A stretch of 64,000 nucleotides of DNA from Ignavibacteriota bacterium (GTDB lineage: Bacteria > Bacteroidota > Ignavibacteria > Ignavibacteriales > Melioribacteraceae). The DNA lies in contig JABFGH010000013.1 of NCBI GenBank assembly GCA_013112585.1, positions 1 through 64,000 on the forward strand. Reading direction: 5' to 3'. Position 1 is the first letter of the stretch. Each line of letters opens with the position of its first letter. The notes beneath the pieces were generated by a model, which worked only from the letters and a program-made list of their open reading frames with translations, had not been told where the DNA came from and did not search any database. Below, one piece after another: positions 51,877-61,600 of this stretch. The position numbers and the translations under genes were made by a program.

Positions 51877-53499
51877 TTAGTTCCTCGAGGCAATTACTAC
51901 TGCAACAACTGCAGCTACAACTGTAGCTACTTGACCGACTATTGTTAGTGCATCTATAAAAACATCCCAAAATTTAGGAGCCGGCAATTCTTCCGGAACC
52001 CAAATTATATCACCGGGATTTAATTCTTCTATATCATCCGCTTCAATCCATTCACCGGTATTGGCTTTAATAATTCTAACATCATTTTCGATAGCCCGCC
52101 ATGAAAAACCGCCTGCTGTCTGAATATAATCTTCCACTGTAAGGGTTTCTTTAAAAATTATATTACCCGGACTAACAACTTGACCTACTATTGTTATGTA
52201 ATTTTTAGCTTCGGGCACATATATTTTATCACCCTTTTTCAAAATTATATCTTCCGAATCATCGTTTTGAATAAACAGTTTTTCAAAATCAACAATCATT
52301 CTACCTTTTTTTTCGCGGGACTTTGCCTTAAAGTAATCATACTCATCCTCGGTCATATCCGGTACGGGAATTAGTTTTAATCTTTCAAATTCCGGGTCCT
52401 CGGTATCGGCATCACCATCAATTCTAATAATATATGCATCAGCCAAAGATGCATCTTCTGTGAAACCGCCTGCTTCAAAAAGTAAAATTTGTTTAAGTGT
52501 GGTTTCATCTTTTTTAATTTTATATACACCCGGTGATTTTACATAACCGCTTACACTTACTAATCTATCAATTAAATATTCAGTTTTCTCTCTAACTACA
52601 ACTTTATCACTTTTCTTTAATTTTATGTTTGAATTTTTTATTTCATTCAAAGAAAAATATTTACTGCTGAGTGTTTTGTTGTCATCTTCAAAACTAATCA
52701 CTTCAATTGAATCAATCCGCGCATTATCATTTAATCCGCCGGCAAGTTTAATAAGTTCTAAAACTGTTTCCCCTTTCTTAAATTCGTACGTGCCGAAATT
52801 TGGTACGGCTCCAAAAATGGAAACAAGTTTATCTGCCTTATTAATTTTAATTGTAGAACCATTCCTAAGGTAAGGGTTATTTTCGTTATCACCGTTTCTA
52901 AAAAACATTAGTAAATCAACAGTATGCGTGCTGCCGGACTCATTCAATATTTCAATATTTCTGAGGTCGGCTGAAATATTTAGTCCGGAAGATGCTGCAA
53001 TTAAATCATTAAGTCGTGCAACGGCTGGTAGGTTATAGGAAGCCGGTTTTGTAACATCGCCAATTAAATTTACTTTAATTAGTTTCACATCTATTATCGA
53101 AACATCAACATTAACATTTTTAAAATTGTTGGAAATCTCATTTTTTAATTTCTCTTTCCCGGCACTTAAACTTAAACCTCTCAGTTCTACTATTCCCACA
53201 CCCGGCAGGTATGCCGCACCTTCGGGATTAATAATTATATCAAAATTCTCATCTTCAACACCGCGGATAGAAACAAATAATCTATCGCCCGAATCGAGAA
53301 TATAATCATCAGGTTCAGTTATAGTTTTTGAAATAAGGATAGGCTCGGATGGGATGAGATTTTTTTCTACACTTGATGATACGGGAATCAGCAAAGCCCT
53401 TTCACGGTAATCCGGCAGCTTTTGAGATAAAATTTGGTTAGATAAAAATGCAGTCAGCAGCGCAAAACAAACAACTGCGTATTTTCCGTATTTCTTCAA
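51877..53499 (-). CDS. SLBB-domain polysaccharide export protein
   Basis: The 540-residue protein has a signal peptide (MKKYGKYAVVCFALLTAFLS) and a polysaccharide export domain at about 60-140 (DYILDSGDRLFVSIRGVED). About four SLBB repeats follow (V.L.G.V..PG.Y.....L.DLI....), and a C-terminal hydrophobic end reads IVGQVATVVAAVVAVVIASRN. It is a shorter relative of the 2614 protein and forms the outer-membrane part of an exporter with the Wzz-like protein downstream. Confidence 0.9.
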   Translation of the reverse strand: MKKYGKYAVVCFALLTAFLSNQILSQKLPDYRERALLIPVSSSVEKNLIPSEPILISKTITEPDDYILDSGDRLFVSIRGVEDENFDIIINPEGAAYLPGVGIVELRGLSLSAGKEKLKNEISNNFKNVNVDVSIIDVKLIKVNLIGDVTKPASYNLPAVARLNDLIAASSGLNISADLRNIEILNESGSTHTVDLLMFFRNGDNENNPYLRNGSTIKINKADKLVSIFGAVPNFGTYEFKKGETVLELIKLAGGLNDNARIDSIEVISFEDDNKTLSSKYFSLNEIKNSNIKLKKSDKVVVREKTEYLIDRLVSVSGYVKSPGVYKIKKDETTLKQILLFEAGGFTEDASLADAYIIRIDGDADTEDPEFERLKLIPVPDMTEDEYDYFKAKSREKKGRMIVDFEKLFIQNDDSEDIILKKGDKIYVPEAKNYITIVGQVVSPGNIIFKETLTVEDYIQTAGGFSWRAIENDVRIIKANTGEWIEADDIEELNPGDIIWVPEELPAPKFWDVFIDALTIVGQVATVVAAVVAVVIASRN

Positions 53500-53545
53500 A
53501 TTGTTACTGTAATATTTGTTAGTGATAGTTTTAATAGTAAAGTAA

Positions 53546-54415
53546 TTAAACTTTTTCGATCCTCAGGTTTATTTTTCTGGTTGCGAAATATCCGCCTATT
53601 AACCCGAAAACAACCCCTAAAATCAAGACAATAATATTAACAAAATAATGAATTGTATCAAAGTTGATTTGATTATAAGCCTTTTGGAATGAGTAGATAA
53701 GAATATAAAAAACCAATATCGAAAGTCCGCTAGCAGCCACGCCCAATATTAAACTTTTAATTAATATCGGAAGCTTAAGCACTTTTAATTTTGCGCCTAC
53801 CAATTTCATCGTTTCATATTCATCGGCTTTTAATTTAAAGTCAATTCTGCCGCTTATGTAAATCAGAAAAATTGATATGATAATAAAAATTGCCTGCGCC
53901 GAGTAAATTATAATTTTACCGGACTCTAAATATTTAATAATTTTCATTATTAAATCGTAGTCATAAACTACTTCGGTTACGTTTGGAATGTTCCGCAGAT
54001 CATCAACCGAATTTATAAGAATTGCCTCATCTTTAATTTCAGCATCAAACTTTACTCTAAAACTTATCGGCAATGGATTTAGGTCAAGTACCGAAAGAAA
54101 ATCTTCACCTGTTTCCTTTATGAATTCCTCTCTTGCCTTTTCTCTATCAATCATTGTTACAGAAGCAACCAATTTGGTCTGCTTAATTTTTCTTTCAATC
54201 CTTAAAAGTTCATCATTATTTAATGAATCACTAACAAAGACATTCACTTCAATTCTGCCGATAAGTTTGTTTTCAATTTCCTGCGATAAAAAAATTACTC
54301 CAATTGATAGAACACTGAAACCTATTGCAATACAAATTGAAGTAATTGAAATGATTGAAGAAAATTTTGATCGGAAAATTGATTTTAGTGCTTCGGAAAA
54401 ATAAAATTTTATCAT
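53546..54415 (-). CDS. ftsX: FtsX-type cell-division permease
   Basis: The 289-residue protein has an N-terminal transmembrane helix (about 20-42), an extracellular domain (about 45-160, ending NVTEVVYDYDLIMKI), and three C-terminal helices with ISIFLIYISGRIDFKLKADEYETMKLVGAKL, the FtsX permease signature. With FtsE it controls cell-wall hydrolases during division. No ftsE lies in the window. It is probably co-transcribed with two lipoprotein genes just upstream. Confidence 0.88.
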   Translation of the reverse strand: MIKFYFSEALKSIFRSKFSSIISITSICIAIGFSVLSIGVIFLSQEIENKLIGRIEVNVFVSDSLNNDELLRIERKIKQTKLVASVTMIDREKAREEFIKETGEDFLSVLDLNPLPISFRVKFDAEIKDEAILINSVDDLRNIPNVTEVVYDYDLIMKIIKYLESGKIIIYSAQAIFIIISIFLIYISGRIDFKLKADEYETMKLVGAKLKVLKLPILIKSLILGVAASGLSILVFYILIYSFQKAYNQINFDTIHYFVNIIVLILGVVFGLIGGYFATRKINLRIEKV

Positions 54416-54424
54416 ATTGTTAAA

Positions 54425-54922
54425 TTAAAAATTAGATTCATCAACCCAGCGGGTTATTTGCCATTTTTCATTTTCATTTTTTCGTAATGATAGATTAACT
54501 TTACCATCAATAAAAGCAATTGAGGTCGGGTTAAATGTTATAGTAAGATTGAAACTTCTAATAATATTTGTTGAATCACTATTAACCGCCACAATATTAT
54601 TCCATACCAGATCGAGCCGTTGAGTATTTTCAAACAAACCATAAGTTGTTTTCATTTCCTCTTCTCTTTCCCAGGAAACATCCACGCCGCCTAAATCATA
54701 ATTCTTAAAACTGAAAACAAAATCAGGTGCGAGCAATCCGCCGTAAATTGTTGTATCTGCAAATGTATATGAGTTTTGAAAATTCTGAAATACACCTTCA
54801 ATAGATTTTTGATCACTAATTATTGAACCATCGGGATTCAAGTTCTTATCTAATGTTGGTGCAAATGGATTGACGCATCCACCCAAGATTAATACAAAAA
54901 TATATGGCTTAATTTTTTTAAT
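54425..54922 (-). CDS. Lipoprotein, paralogue of 54918 product, probable ATT start
   Basis: The recognised frame from TTG 54886 would begin inside a lipobox (LGGC). Upstream in the same frame there is no ATG, GTG or TTG before a stop. ATT at 54922 would give KKIKPYIFVLILGGC, a complete lipoprotein signal, and AAAGGA lies 7 bp before it. ATT overlaps the stop of the preceding gene (ATTAA). I therefore propose ATT initiation, 165 residues. The mature part has a C-terminal NEKWQITRWVDESNF, similar to NNEWVITRWEDIEV of the 54918 product. The function is unknown. Confidence 0.62.
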   Translation of the reverse strand: MKKIKPYIFVLILGGCVNPFAPTLDKNLNPDGSIISDQKSIEGVFQNFQNSYTFADTTIYGGLLAPDFVFSFKNYDLGGVDVSWEREEEMKTTYGLFENTQRLDLVWNNIVAVNSDSTNIIRSFNLTITFNPTSIAFIDGKVNLSLRKNENEKWQITRWVDESNF

Positions 54923-55496
54923 TGAATAATCCTTTCAATTCGCTCCAGCTCGAAAAATTTTCAACCTCAATATCTTCCCATCTTGTAATTACCCATTCAT
55001 TATTGGTGTTCAGCTTAATAGTATATTCCGCTCTGCCTCTAAATGTATTCTCAAGTTCACTTTCAGAAAATGGGACGATAAGTGTGTAATCAAATTGAAA
55101 TACAGCGCTGTCAACTGTGGTGATATTGTTTATTTCGGATTGAGTTAAAATCATTGATCCGCCTTCGGGAGTAGCAACTTTTACATTGTTAAAATATAGC
55201 CTCTCAGAATTTAAGTCCCACTGCAAGAGCGAGGGATATTTTGAAGCGGCACCCGATGAAGGGACAAAACTAAACTCTGCATTCATCGAAAATTCATCTA
55301 CGAAGAGTCTCATATAATTATCAACTGCTTTATCTTTCAATGCTAACTTTAGATTTTCGAAAAGCTGACTTGGAGTTGTTGCAGGCAGGGTTGCAGAGCG
55401 TCCCGATTCAGGTTCCTCCGGTTCTCTTGTTTCAAAAATATCGCAGGATGTAAGCAGGAGCAGAAAAATTAAAATATTTACATTTAGTAATTTCAT
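54918..55496 (-). CDS. Lipoprotein of unknown function
   Basis: The 192-residue protein has a lipoprotein signal (MKLLNVNILIFLLLLTSC) and a mature alpha/beta domain with repeats of aromatic/hydrophobic strands, ending in NNEWVITRWEDIEV. The fold size and the tail resemble NTF2-like domains and match the following lipoprotein. Its ATG overlaps the stop of the methyltransferase gene upstream by four bases, and its stop overlaps the next gene. The function is unknown. Confidence 0.8.
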   Translation of the reverse strand: MKLLNVNILIFLLLLTSCDIFETREPEEPESGRSATLPATTPSQLFENLKLALKDKAVDNYMRLFVDEFSMNAEFSFVPSSGAASKYPSLLQWDLNSERLYFNNVKVATPEGGSMILTQSEINNITTVDSAVFQFDYTLIVPFSESELENTFRGRAEYTIKLNTNNEWVITRWEDIEVENFSSWSELKGLFN

Positions 55497-56227
55497 TTTT
55501 TAAAAATGATTATTAATCGCTCAGATAATTCTTCATCAAATTCGTTTCCCTTATAATCGCCAAAAATTTTATTAATTGTAAGTCCGGCATTTTGGGCTGC
55601 TTCGGCAATTTGGTTAAAACTATATAATTTAACCGACTCGTTATAAGTTTCAACTTTACTGCCGTTATGAATAATTATTTCTTTTTCAATTCTTCCCTTA
55701 TTAAACCTTCTATTCTCAATTACTTTTTTGTTTTCCATTGCTTTAACTGATTGAGGCACATGGTTTTCGATTATGTAATTCATATTTAAATAATCTAGAA
55801 TAAAATAGCCTTTTGGCAGCAGCCATTTTTTTGAGTCGGTTAAAAAGCGAAAATTTTCTTCATCATTTTCAAAGTAACCAAAGCTGGTAAACAAATTCAA
55901 TATCAAACTGAATCGTTCTTTAAAATCTACCGTGCGTAAATCTGCATTAAAAAAATTAATATTTAAGTTCAATTCATTGGAAAGAGTTTTAGCCTTATTA
56001 ACTAAAGGTTCACTCAAATCGAATGCAGTAACCTTATAACCTTTTTGCGCCAATGCAATTGCATGTCTTCCTGCACCGCATGCTGCATCTAAAATTTTAG
56101 CTTTATTCGGAATAGAAACATTCTTAAGAATTAAACTAATTATACTTTTTGCATCACCTGTATCTCTATGCTTGTAAACATTAAGATATTCTTCGGAGGC
56201 AAACCATTCTTTAAACCATTCAGTCAT
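55493..56227 (-). CDS. Class I SAM-dependent methyltransferase
   Basis: The 244-residue protein has the SAM-binding motif AKILDAACGAGRHAIALAQKGYKVTAFDLS (about 40-70), NADLRTVDF and LILNLFTSFGYFENDEENF. It is a small-molecule type methyltransferase. The substrate is unknown. It overlaps recR upstream by four bases and the lipoprotein gene downstream by four bases, so the unit recR-methyltransferase-lipoproteins-ftsX is tightly packed. Confidence 0.87.
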   Translation of the reverse strand: MTEWFKEWFASEEYLNVYKHRDTGDAKSIISLILKNVSIPNKAKILDAACGAGRHAIALAQKGYKVTAFDLSEPLVNKAKTLSNELNLNINFFNADLRTVDFKERFSLILNLFTSFGYFENDEENFRFLTDSKKWLLPKGYFILDYLNMNYIIENHVPQSVKAMENKKVIENRRFNKGRIEKEIIIHNGSKVETYNESVKLYSFNQIAEAAQNAGLTINKIFGDYKGNEFDEELSERLIIIFKK

Positions 56228-56823
56228 AATAATTCAATTCTTCCTAAAACTGCTCTGCCGATTGTTGCATCATCCGCAAATTCTAAATCGCCGCCAATCG
56301 GAAGTCCCCTTGCTAAACGGGTAACTTTTAAATTAAACGGCTTTAATAATTTAAATATATACAATGATGTAGTTTCACCTTCGGTATCGGGATTAGTAGC
56401 AATAATAATTTCTTTTATACTGCCCTTTTCAACTCGTTTAACCAATTCATTAATGTTCAGGTTGTCGGCACTTTTTCCACTAAGCGGTGAAAGCACTCCG
56501 CCCAGTACATGATAGAGCCCTCTATATTCATTAGTTTTTTCGATAGAGATAATGTCACTTGCTTCCTCAACAACACAAATCATACTACGGTCTCGTTTTG
56601 GATTTTCACAGACTGAGCATAAATCATCGACTGAAATATTAAAACAATTCTTACAAAATTGAATTTTAGTTTTCAGATCTGAAATTGCGTTGACGAGATT
56701 ATCAACATTTTCCTTATCACTTTTAAGCAAATGAAGTGCTAATCGAAGAGCTGATTTTTTACCGATCGAAGGTAATTTACTTAATTCATCAATTGCTAAT
56801 TGTAACGGTTCTGCAATTTGCAA
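56224..56823 (-). CDS. recR: Recombination protein RecR
   Basis: The 199-residue protein has an N-terminal helix-hairpin-helix region (LSKLPSIGKKSALRLALHLL), a four-cysteine zinc finger (CKNCFNISVDDLCSVC) and a Toprim domain (CVVEEASDIISIEKTNEYRGLYHVLGG in parts, then IIIATNPDTEGETTSLYI). It acts with RecF/RecO in recombinational repair. It follows ybaB by 1 bp, a classic arrangement. Confidence 0.96.
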   Translation of the reverse strand: MQIAEPLQLAIDELSKLPSIGKKSALRLALHLLKSDKENVDNLVNAISDLKTKIQFCKNCFNISVDDLCSVCENPKRDRSMICVVEEASDIISIEKTNEYRGLYHVLGGVLSPLSGKSADNLNINELVKRVEKGSIKEIIIATNPDTEGETTSLYIFKLLKPFNLKVTRLARGLPIGGDLEFADDATIGRAVLGRIELL

Positions 56824-56824
56824 T

Positions 56825-57151
56825 TTACATCCCCGGTATATTCAGTCCCGGAGGCATCATTCCTTTAGTAACACTTGCCATTTCTTCCTCAGCCATTTTA
56901 TTTGCTGATTCCAGAGCTTTATTAACGGCAGCAACTACTAAATCTTCAATCATTTCTTTATCGCCGGAACTAACTACTTCATTATCAATTTCAATAGAAA
57001 TTATTTCCTTTTTACCATTTGCGGTAGCTTTCACCATTCCACCGCCGCTTTCGGCAGAAACTGTTTTATTGCCCAATTCGTTTTGAACCTTCTCCATCTC
57101 AGCCTGCATTTTCTGAACCTGCTTCAGCATTCCCTGCATTCCGCCTTTCAT
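56825..57151 (-). CDS. ybaB: YbaB/EbfC family nucleoid-associated protein
   Basis: The 108-residue protein begins with a long helix (GMLKQVQKMQAEMEKVQNELGNKTV), has the ESGGGMVKATANGKKEIISIEID strands and a closing helix. It forms dimeric DNA-binding tweezers. The usual recR neighbour is directly downstream. AGGAGG precedes the ATG. Confidence 0.95.
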   Translation of the reverse strand: MKGGMQGMLKQVQKMQAEMEKVQNELGNKTVSAESGGGMVKATANGKKEIISIEIDNEVVSSGDKEMIEDLVVAAVNKALESANKMAEEEMASVTKGMMPPGLNIPGM

Positions 57152-57336
57152 GTATCCTCCTAATCAAAAAATTTATATTCTATTCTTATTATTTCAATTA
57201 TTTATTGATAAAAATTGATTAATCAATTTAACAAAAAAATTATTTACAAGAAATTCATTCAATAAAATAGTAATTTATCTGTTCGATTTAATAACTTATA
57301 TAATTAGATAAATTTTACTTAATTGATAGAGACAAA

Positions 57337-57981
57337 ATGATAACTAAATTCGGCTTAGGTACTTTCGGGATTGTAGTAATTGTAATAATCGCAGCAATAT
57401 TTATTGCGTTTCAGATAAACAACAATGTAGTTAGAATTACAATAATTACAGCTTCGATGATACTTTTTGGATTCACACTTAATTTTTTTCGCGATCCGAA
57501 CAGAACACCGCCTGCAATGGATAATGTGGTAATTTCTCCCGCAGACGGCAAGGTAATTATTGTTAAAGAAGTTGAAGCCGATAACTTTGTTGAAGGCGAC
57601 GCTTGGCAAATTTCAATTTTTATGTCGCCGATTGACGTACATGTAAATAGAATTCCAATTGACGGAGTTGTTGATTACGTAAAATATTTTAAGGGAGAAT
57701 ACTTGGTAGCATTTCATGATAAAGCCGATAAGCGAAACGAGAGAACAGAAGTTGGAATTACCAGCAAGTACGGCAAGGTTTTCTTTACTCAAGTTGCAGG
57801 ATTGGTTGCCAGAAGAATTGTTAATGAATTAAGTGAAGGCGACAGTGTAAAAATGGGTAAAAGATTCGGAATGATAAAGTTCGGCAGCCGGGCTGATGTT
57901 GTTGTTAGTAAAGATTGGGCGGTAAAAGTTAAAGTTGGCGATAGAGTAACTGCCGGAGAAACTATACTTTATGAACAATAA
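57337..57981 (+). CDS. psd: Phosphatidylserine decarboxylase
   Basis: The 214-residue proenzyme of the short type has two N-terminal hydrophobic segments, NFFRDPNRTPP, SPADGKVI and FMSPIDVHVNRIPIDG. The autocleavage site is in MIKFGSRADVVV, where Ser184 becomes the pyruvoyl group of the small subunit. It makes phosphatidylethanolamine. Its 3' end overlaps pssA by 11 bp, so the two successive enzymes are coupled. Confidence 0.94.
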   Translation: MITKFGLGTFGIVVIVIIAAIFIAFQINNNVVRITIITASMILFGFTLNFFRDPNRTPPAMDNVVISPADGKVIIVKEVEADNFVEGDAWQISIFMSPIDVHVNRIPIDGVVDYVKYFKGEYLVAFHDKADKRNERTEVGITSKYGKVFFTQVAGLVARRIVNELSEGDSVKMGKRFGMIKFGSRADVVVSKDWAVKVKVGDRVTAGETILYEQ

Positions 57982-58711
57982 ATTCAAAAGATTTAATTTA
58001 TCTAAAGCTATTATCCCAAACAGTTTTACTGCATTTAATGCATTAAGCGGTTTCTTTTCAATTGTGTTTGCAAGTAACGGAGATATCAAAACAGCCGCTA
58101 TTTTAATTTTTATAGCCGGTATTTTTGATGCCATTGACGGACTGATGGCAAGACTGGTCGGCACTTCCAGCAGATTCGGAGTTGAACTTGATTCGCTTTC
58201 GGACATTGTAAGTTTTGGTGCTGCACCCGCTTTTCTCATTTATAAAAGTTATTTCTATCAGTTTGATTGGGGCGGAATAATATTAAGTTCGGCTGTTTTA
58301 ATTTTTGGTGCATTCAGATTAGCCCGCTTTAATGTTCAAGTAGAAGATTTAACGCAAAAGCAGGATTTCCGCGGACTGCCAATTCCAATGTCGGCAATTA
58401 CCGTAGCTTTATTTACATATAGCTTCTATTCGCCGGAAACAAAAACTATTACTGATCCCCATTCTTATTTTGCAATTCCCCTTGTTATACTCGTTTCTAT
58501 TTTAATGATAAGCAATGTAAAGTATAGTAAACTGCCTTCCCTTTACACAAAATCAATTAAGGAAAGAATATTAGTTTTAGCTTCGGTAATTTTAGGACTC
58601 CTAATTGTTTTTCTAACCGGCGGTGTGGCTTTATTCTATATTTTTCTTTCAGTAGTTTTGTTTGGTATTTTTAAACATACAGTTTTAATGTTCAGCGGCT
58701 CGGATGAGTAG
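57971..58711 (+). CDS. pssA: CDP-diacylglycerol-serine O-phosphatidyltransferase
   Basis: The 246-residue membrane enzyme has the exact CDP-alcohol phosphotransferase motif D56-G-x2-A-R-x8-G-x3-D-x3-D78 (FDAIDGLMARLVGTS ... GVELDSLSD). About seven hydrophobic segments are present. It forms phosphatidylserine, the substrate of the psd gene product that it overlaps. Confidence 0.95.
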   Translation: MNNKFKRFNLSKAIIPNSFTAFNALSGFFSIVFASNGDIKTAAILIFIAGIFDAIDGLMARLVGTSSRFGVELDSLSDIVSFGAAPAFLIYKSYFYQFDWGGIILSSAVLIFGAFRLARFNVQVEDLTQKQDFRGLPIPMSAITVALFTYSFYSPETKTITDPHSYFAIPLVILVSILMISNVKYSKLPSLYTKSIKERILVLASVILGLLIVFLTGGVALFYIFLSVVLFGIFKHTVLMFSGSDE

Positions 58712-58747
58712 TTATAAATTTTAATAAAAAAAACAGAGAGTTAAAAA

Positions 58748-58996
58748 TTGTTTAAAGCAACAGTAATTGTTAAAAGACGAAAGTCAATATTAGACCCACA
58801 GGGTAAGGCTGTTGAGCAAGGTGCAAAAATGCTCGGCTTTAATAATGTTAGTGAAACACGAATTGGTAAATACATCGAATTTTTTGTTAATACAGATGAT
58901 AAAAGTGAAGCAGAAAATGAAGTTAAAGAGTATAGCGAAAAACTTCTTTCGAACCCAATAATGGAAGATTTTGAATTTACAATTGAAAAGGTATGA
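58748..58996 (+). CDS. purS: Phosphoribosylformylglycinamidine synthase subunit PurS
   Basis: The 82-residue subunit starts at TTG with GAGAG upstream. FKATVIVKRRKSILDPQGKAV and GKYIEFFVNTDD are typical. It links PurQ to PurL. Its stop overlaps the purQ start (ATGATG). No purL follows in the window. Confidence 0.95.
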   Translation: MFKATVIVKRRKSILDPQGKAVEQGAKMLGFNNVSETRIGKYIEFFVNTDDKSEAENEVKEYSEKLLSNPIMEDFEFTIEKV

Positions 58997-59694
58997 TGAA
59001 AACTAAATTTGGTATAGTCGTTTTCCCCGGCTCTAACTGCGATCATGATGCCTATTATTCAGTAAAAAAAGTTTTAGGGTACGATGCTGAATTTTTATGG
59101 CATAAAGAGCGTGATCTTAAAAATTCTAAAGTAATAATACTGCCGGGCGGTTTTTCCTACGGCGATTATTTGCGCACCGGTTCAATTGCCCGCTTTTCAC
59201 CAATTATGGATGAAGTTATTAGGTTTGCAAAAAATGGCGGAATTGTTATAGGCATCTGTAACGGTTTTCAAATTCTGCTCGAAGCCGGATTGCTGCCCGG
59301 TGTGATGATACAAAATAAGTCCTTAAAATTTGTTTGCAAAGATGTTACATTAAAAATTGAAAATAGAAATTCAATTTTTACGAACACAATTGAAAAAGAT
59401 TTATTAAATGTACCCGTTGCTCATGGTGACGGCAATTATTTTGCAGATGAAGAAACTTTAAGCAGTTTAAGAGAGAATGAACAGATTGTTTTTCGCTACT
59501 CATCGCAGGATGGAGTTATATCCGACGAATTTAATCCGAATGGCTCTGCATTGAATATAGCGGGAATTATGAATAAAGAAAACACTATATTGGGAATGAT
59601 GCCTCATCCGGAAAGATGCTGCGATCCTATTCTTGGAAAAACAGACGGCTCATTAATTTTTAAATCAGTAGTTAATAATATACTTAATCAATAG
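58993..59694 (+). CDS. purQ: Phosphoribosylformylglycinamidine synthase subunit PurQ
   Basis: The 233-residue class I glutamine amidotransferase has [28 protein letters not shown], the nucleophile Cys89 in GICNGFQIL, and the histidine/glutamate pair in MMPHPERCC. It supplies ammonia for FGAM formation. It follows purS with a four-base overlap and precedes tatA by 8 bp. Confidence 0.96.
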   Translation: MMKTKFGIVVFPGSNCDHDAYYSVKKVLGYDAEFLWHKERDLKNSKVIILPGGFSYGDYLRTGSIARFSPIMDEVIRFAKNGGIVIGICNGFQILLEAGLLPGVMIQNKSLKFVCKDVTLKIENRNSIFTNTIEKDLLNVPVAHGDGNYFADEETLSSLRENEQIVFRYSSQDGVISDEFNPNGSALNIAGIMNKENTILGMMPHPERCCDPILGKTDGSLIFKSVVNNILNQ

Positions 59695-59702
59695 AGGTTA
59701 AA

Positions 59703-59903
59703 ATGTTTGGTAACTTAGGCTTTTGGGAAATTTTTGCAATTGTACTTGCAATATTACTTTTATTCGGTGCTAAAAAAATTCCCGAACTTGCACAAGGTAT
59801 TGGTAAAGGAATGAAGGAATTTAAAAAAGCTGTTAAAGATGTTCAGGAAGATATTGAAATAACTGATTCCGATGATAAAAAGGATTCGGACAAAAAAGCA
59901 TAG
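59703..59903 (+). CDS. tatA: Twin-arginine translocase subunit TatA
   Basis: The 66-residue protein has one N-terminal transmembrane helix ([17 protein letters not shown]) followed by [21 protein letters not shown] and a charged tail, the TatA/B pattern. It forms the Tat pore at the inner membrane. No tatC is in the window. Confidence 0.93.
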   Translation: MFGNLGFWEIFAIVLAILLLFGAKKIPELAQGIGKGMKEFKKAVKDVQEDIEITDSDDKKDSDKKA

Positions 59904-59952
59904 AACAGTTTTTTTTGATGATTCAAATTTTCACTTTAAATAAATATTAGAC

Positions 59953-61374
59953 GTGTATAAAAATCATTCCGAAAAATTAGACCAAATAAAAACCGGTAAG
60001 TTATCTTTGGTTGATAATGTTACCGGTTTTTTAAAATTAATTGAATCTGAAAAAGAAATAAATGCATTCAATTTTGTTTTTGAAAAAGATGCTCTTGAAT
60101 CTGCAAAAGTAATTGAAGAGAAAATCAAAAATGGAACCGCCGGAAAATTAGCCGGAATGGTTATATCAGTAAAAGATGTGCTTGCGATTAAAAACAAACC
60201 CCTCACCTGCTCCTCCAATATTTTAAAAAATTTTGAATCGATTTATACTGCTGCTTCAATACAAAAATTAATTGATGAAGATGCAATAATAATAGGCAAA
60301 ACAAATTGCGATGAATTTGCAATGGGTTCCTCAAATGAAAATTCAGCATTCGGGAATGTTCTTAATCCTGTAGATAAAACAAAAGTACCCGGCGGCTCCA
60401 GCGGCGGCTCTGCTGCTGCTGTTGCAGGTAATTTATGCGATGCATCAATCGGTACCGATACAGGCGGTTCAATCAGGCAGCCTGCAGCATTTTGCGGTGT
60501 AGTTGGATTAAAACCAACTTACGGTCGCGTTTCCCGTTTCGGCTTAACAGCATTCGCCTCCTCTTTTGATTCCGTTGGTCCCTTTACAAATAATGTTGAA
60601 GATGCTGCAAAAATTCTTGAAGTAATTTCGGGTCATGACAAATTTGATTCTACCTCAGCTGATATTTCAGTTCCGGAATACAGCGGAAATTTGAAACTTA
60701 AAGAAAAACTTAGAGTCGGGGTTCCAAAAGAATTTTTTGGTATGGGCTTGAACGAAGAAATTAGAGAATCGATCGAAAGTGAGATTGTAAAACTTAAATC
60801 AGCCGGGCATGAAATAATTGAAATTGATTTACCTCATACCGAATACACAATTGCAGCTTATTATATTTTAGCCACGGCTGAAGCCTCATCAAATTTAGCA
60901 AGATATGACGGTGCAAGATATGGACAGAGGACAGAAGTAAAAGGCGACTTAGCAAATATGTACACAAGATCACGAAGCGAGGGATTCGGCGACGAAGTGA
61001 AAAGAAGAATAATGCTTGGCACTTACGTTCTTTCCTCGGGTTATTATGATGCTTATTATTCAAAAGCACAAAAGGTACGCAGACTAATTAAAAATGATTT
61101 CGACAAGGTGTTTGAAAAAGTTGATTTAATTCTATCACCGACAACCCCGACAACTGCGTTCGGCATTGGTGAAAAATCTAATGATCCGTTAGAAATGTAC
61201 TTGGGTGATATTTATACTGCATCGGCAAATCTTGCAGGCATTCCGGCGATTAGCATTCCAATTGCTGAAGACTCAAACAACTTGCCGATAGGAATGCAAT
61301 TAATGGCGAAACAGTTTAATGAAATTAAACTACTTCAGCTGGGTCAATTTATTATTAATTCATCTCATGAATAG
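59953..61374 (+). CDS. gatA: Glutamyl-tRNA(Gln)/aspartyl-tRNA(Asn) amidotransferase subunit A
   Basis: The 473-residue amidase starts at GTG. The catalytic triad is in the usual places: Lys74 (SVKDVL), the cis-serine in VPGGSSGGSAAAVAG and the nucleophile in GTDTGGSIRQPAAFCGVVG. It frees ammonia from glutamine for tRNA-dependent amidation with GatB and GatC, which are not in the window. Confidence 0.95.
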   Translation: MYKNHSEKLDQIKTGKLSLVDNVTGFLKLIESEKEINAFNFVFEKDALESAKVIEEKIKNGTAGKLAGMVISVKDVLAIKNKPLTCSSNILKNFESIYTAASIQKLIDEDAIIIGKTNCDEFAMGSSNENSAFGNVLNPVDKTKVPGGSSGGSAAAVAGNLCDASIGTDTGGSIRQPAAFCGVVGLKPTYGRVSRFGLTAFASSFDSVGPFTNNVEDAAKILEVISGHDKFDSTSADISVPEYSGNLKLKEKLRVGVPKEFFGMGLNEEIRESIESEIVKLKSAGHEIIEIDLPHTEYTIAAYYILATAEASSNLARYDGARYGQRTEVKGDLANMYTRSRSEGFGDEVKRRIMLGTYVLSSGYYDAYYSKAQKVRRLIKNDFDKVFEKVDLILSPTTPTTAFGIGEKSNDPLEMYLGDIYTASANLAGIPAISIPIAEDSNNLPIGMQLMAKQFNEIKLLQLGQFIINSSHE

Positions 61375-61381
61375 TTCAAAA

Positions 61382-61530
61382 TTGGGCTAAAGCCAGATAA
61401 ATATTGTGATAAATCCTCCGCTTTAAAAGGCGGAGTTAATAGAAAATGAATAATATTAATAGCTCCGTCCTTCAGGGCGGAGATAGTAGCTCAACTAGAA
61501 CGAGTGGGTTTTAACCCTAAATTATAATTG
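61382..61530. repeat. intergenic hairpin cluster after gatA
   Basis: Two GC-rich hairpins, CTCCGC...GCGGAG (61416-61435) and CTCCGTCC-TTC-AGGGCGGAG (61463-61482), are flanked by TTGGGCTAAAGCC and GTGGGTTTTAACCC. The last two motifs also occur inside the MITE-like elements, so this looks like a related composite. No gene. Confidence 0.65.
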
Positions 61531-61600
61531 TGAAAAAATATTCCTCTGAGTTAACAATTTTTAAAACTTTGTAAAATAATTTTAATTGGAGAAGTTAGTG

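Noticed and set aside
53988-54404. 138-codon antisense frame in ftsX
   Set aside because: It is antisense to ftsX with no start signal or domain.
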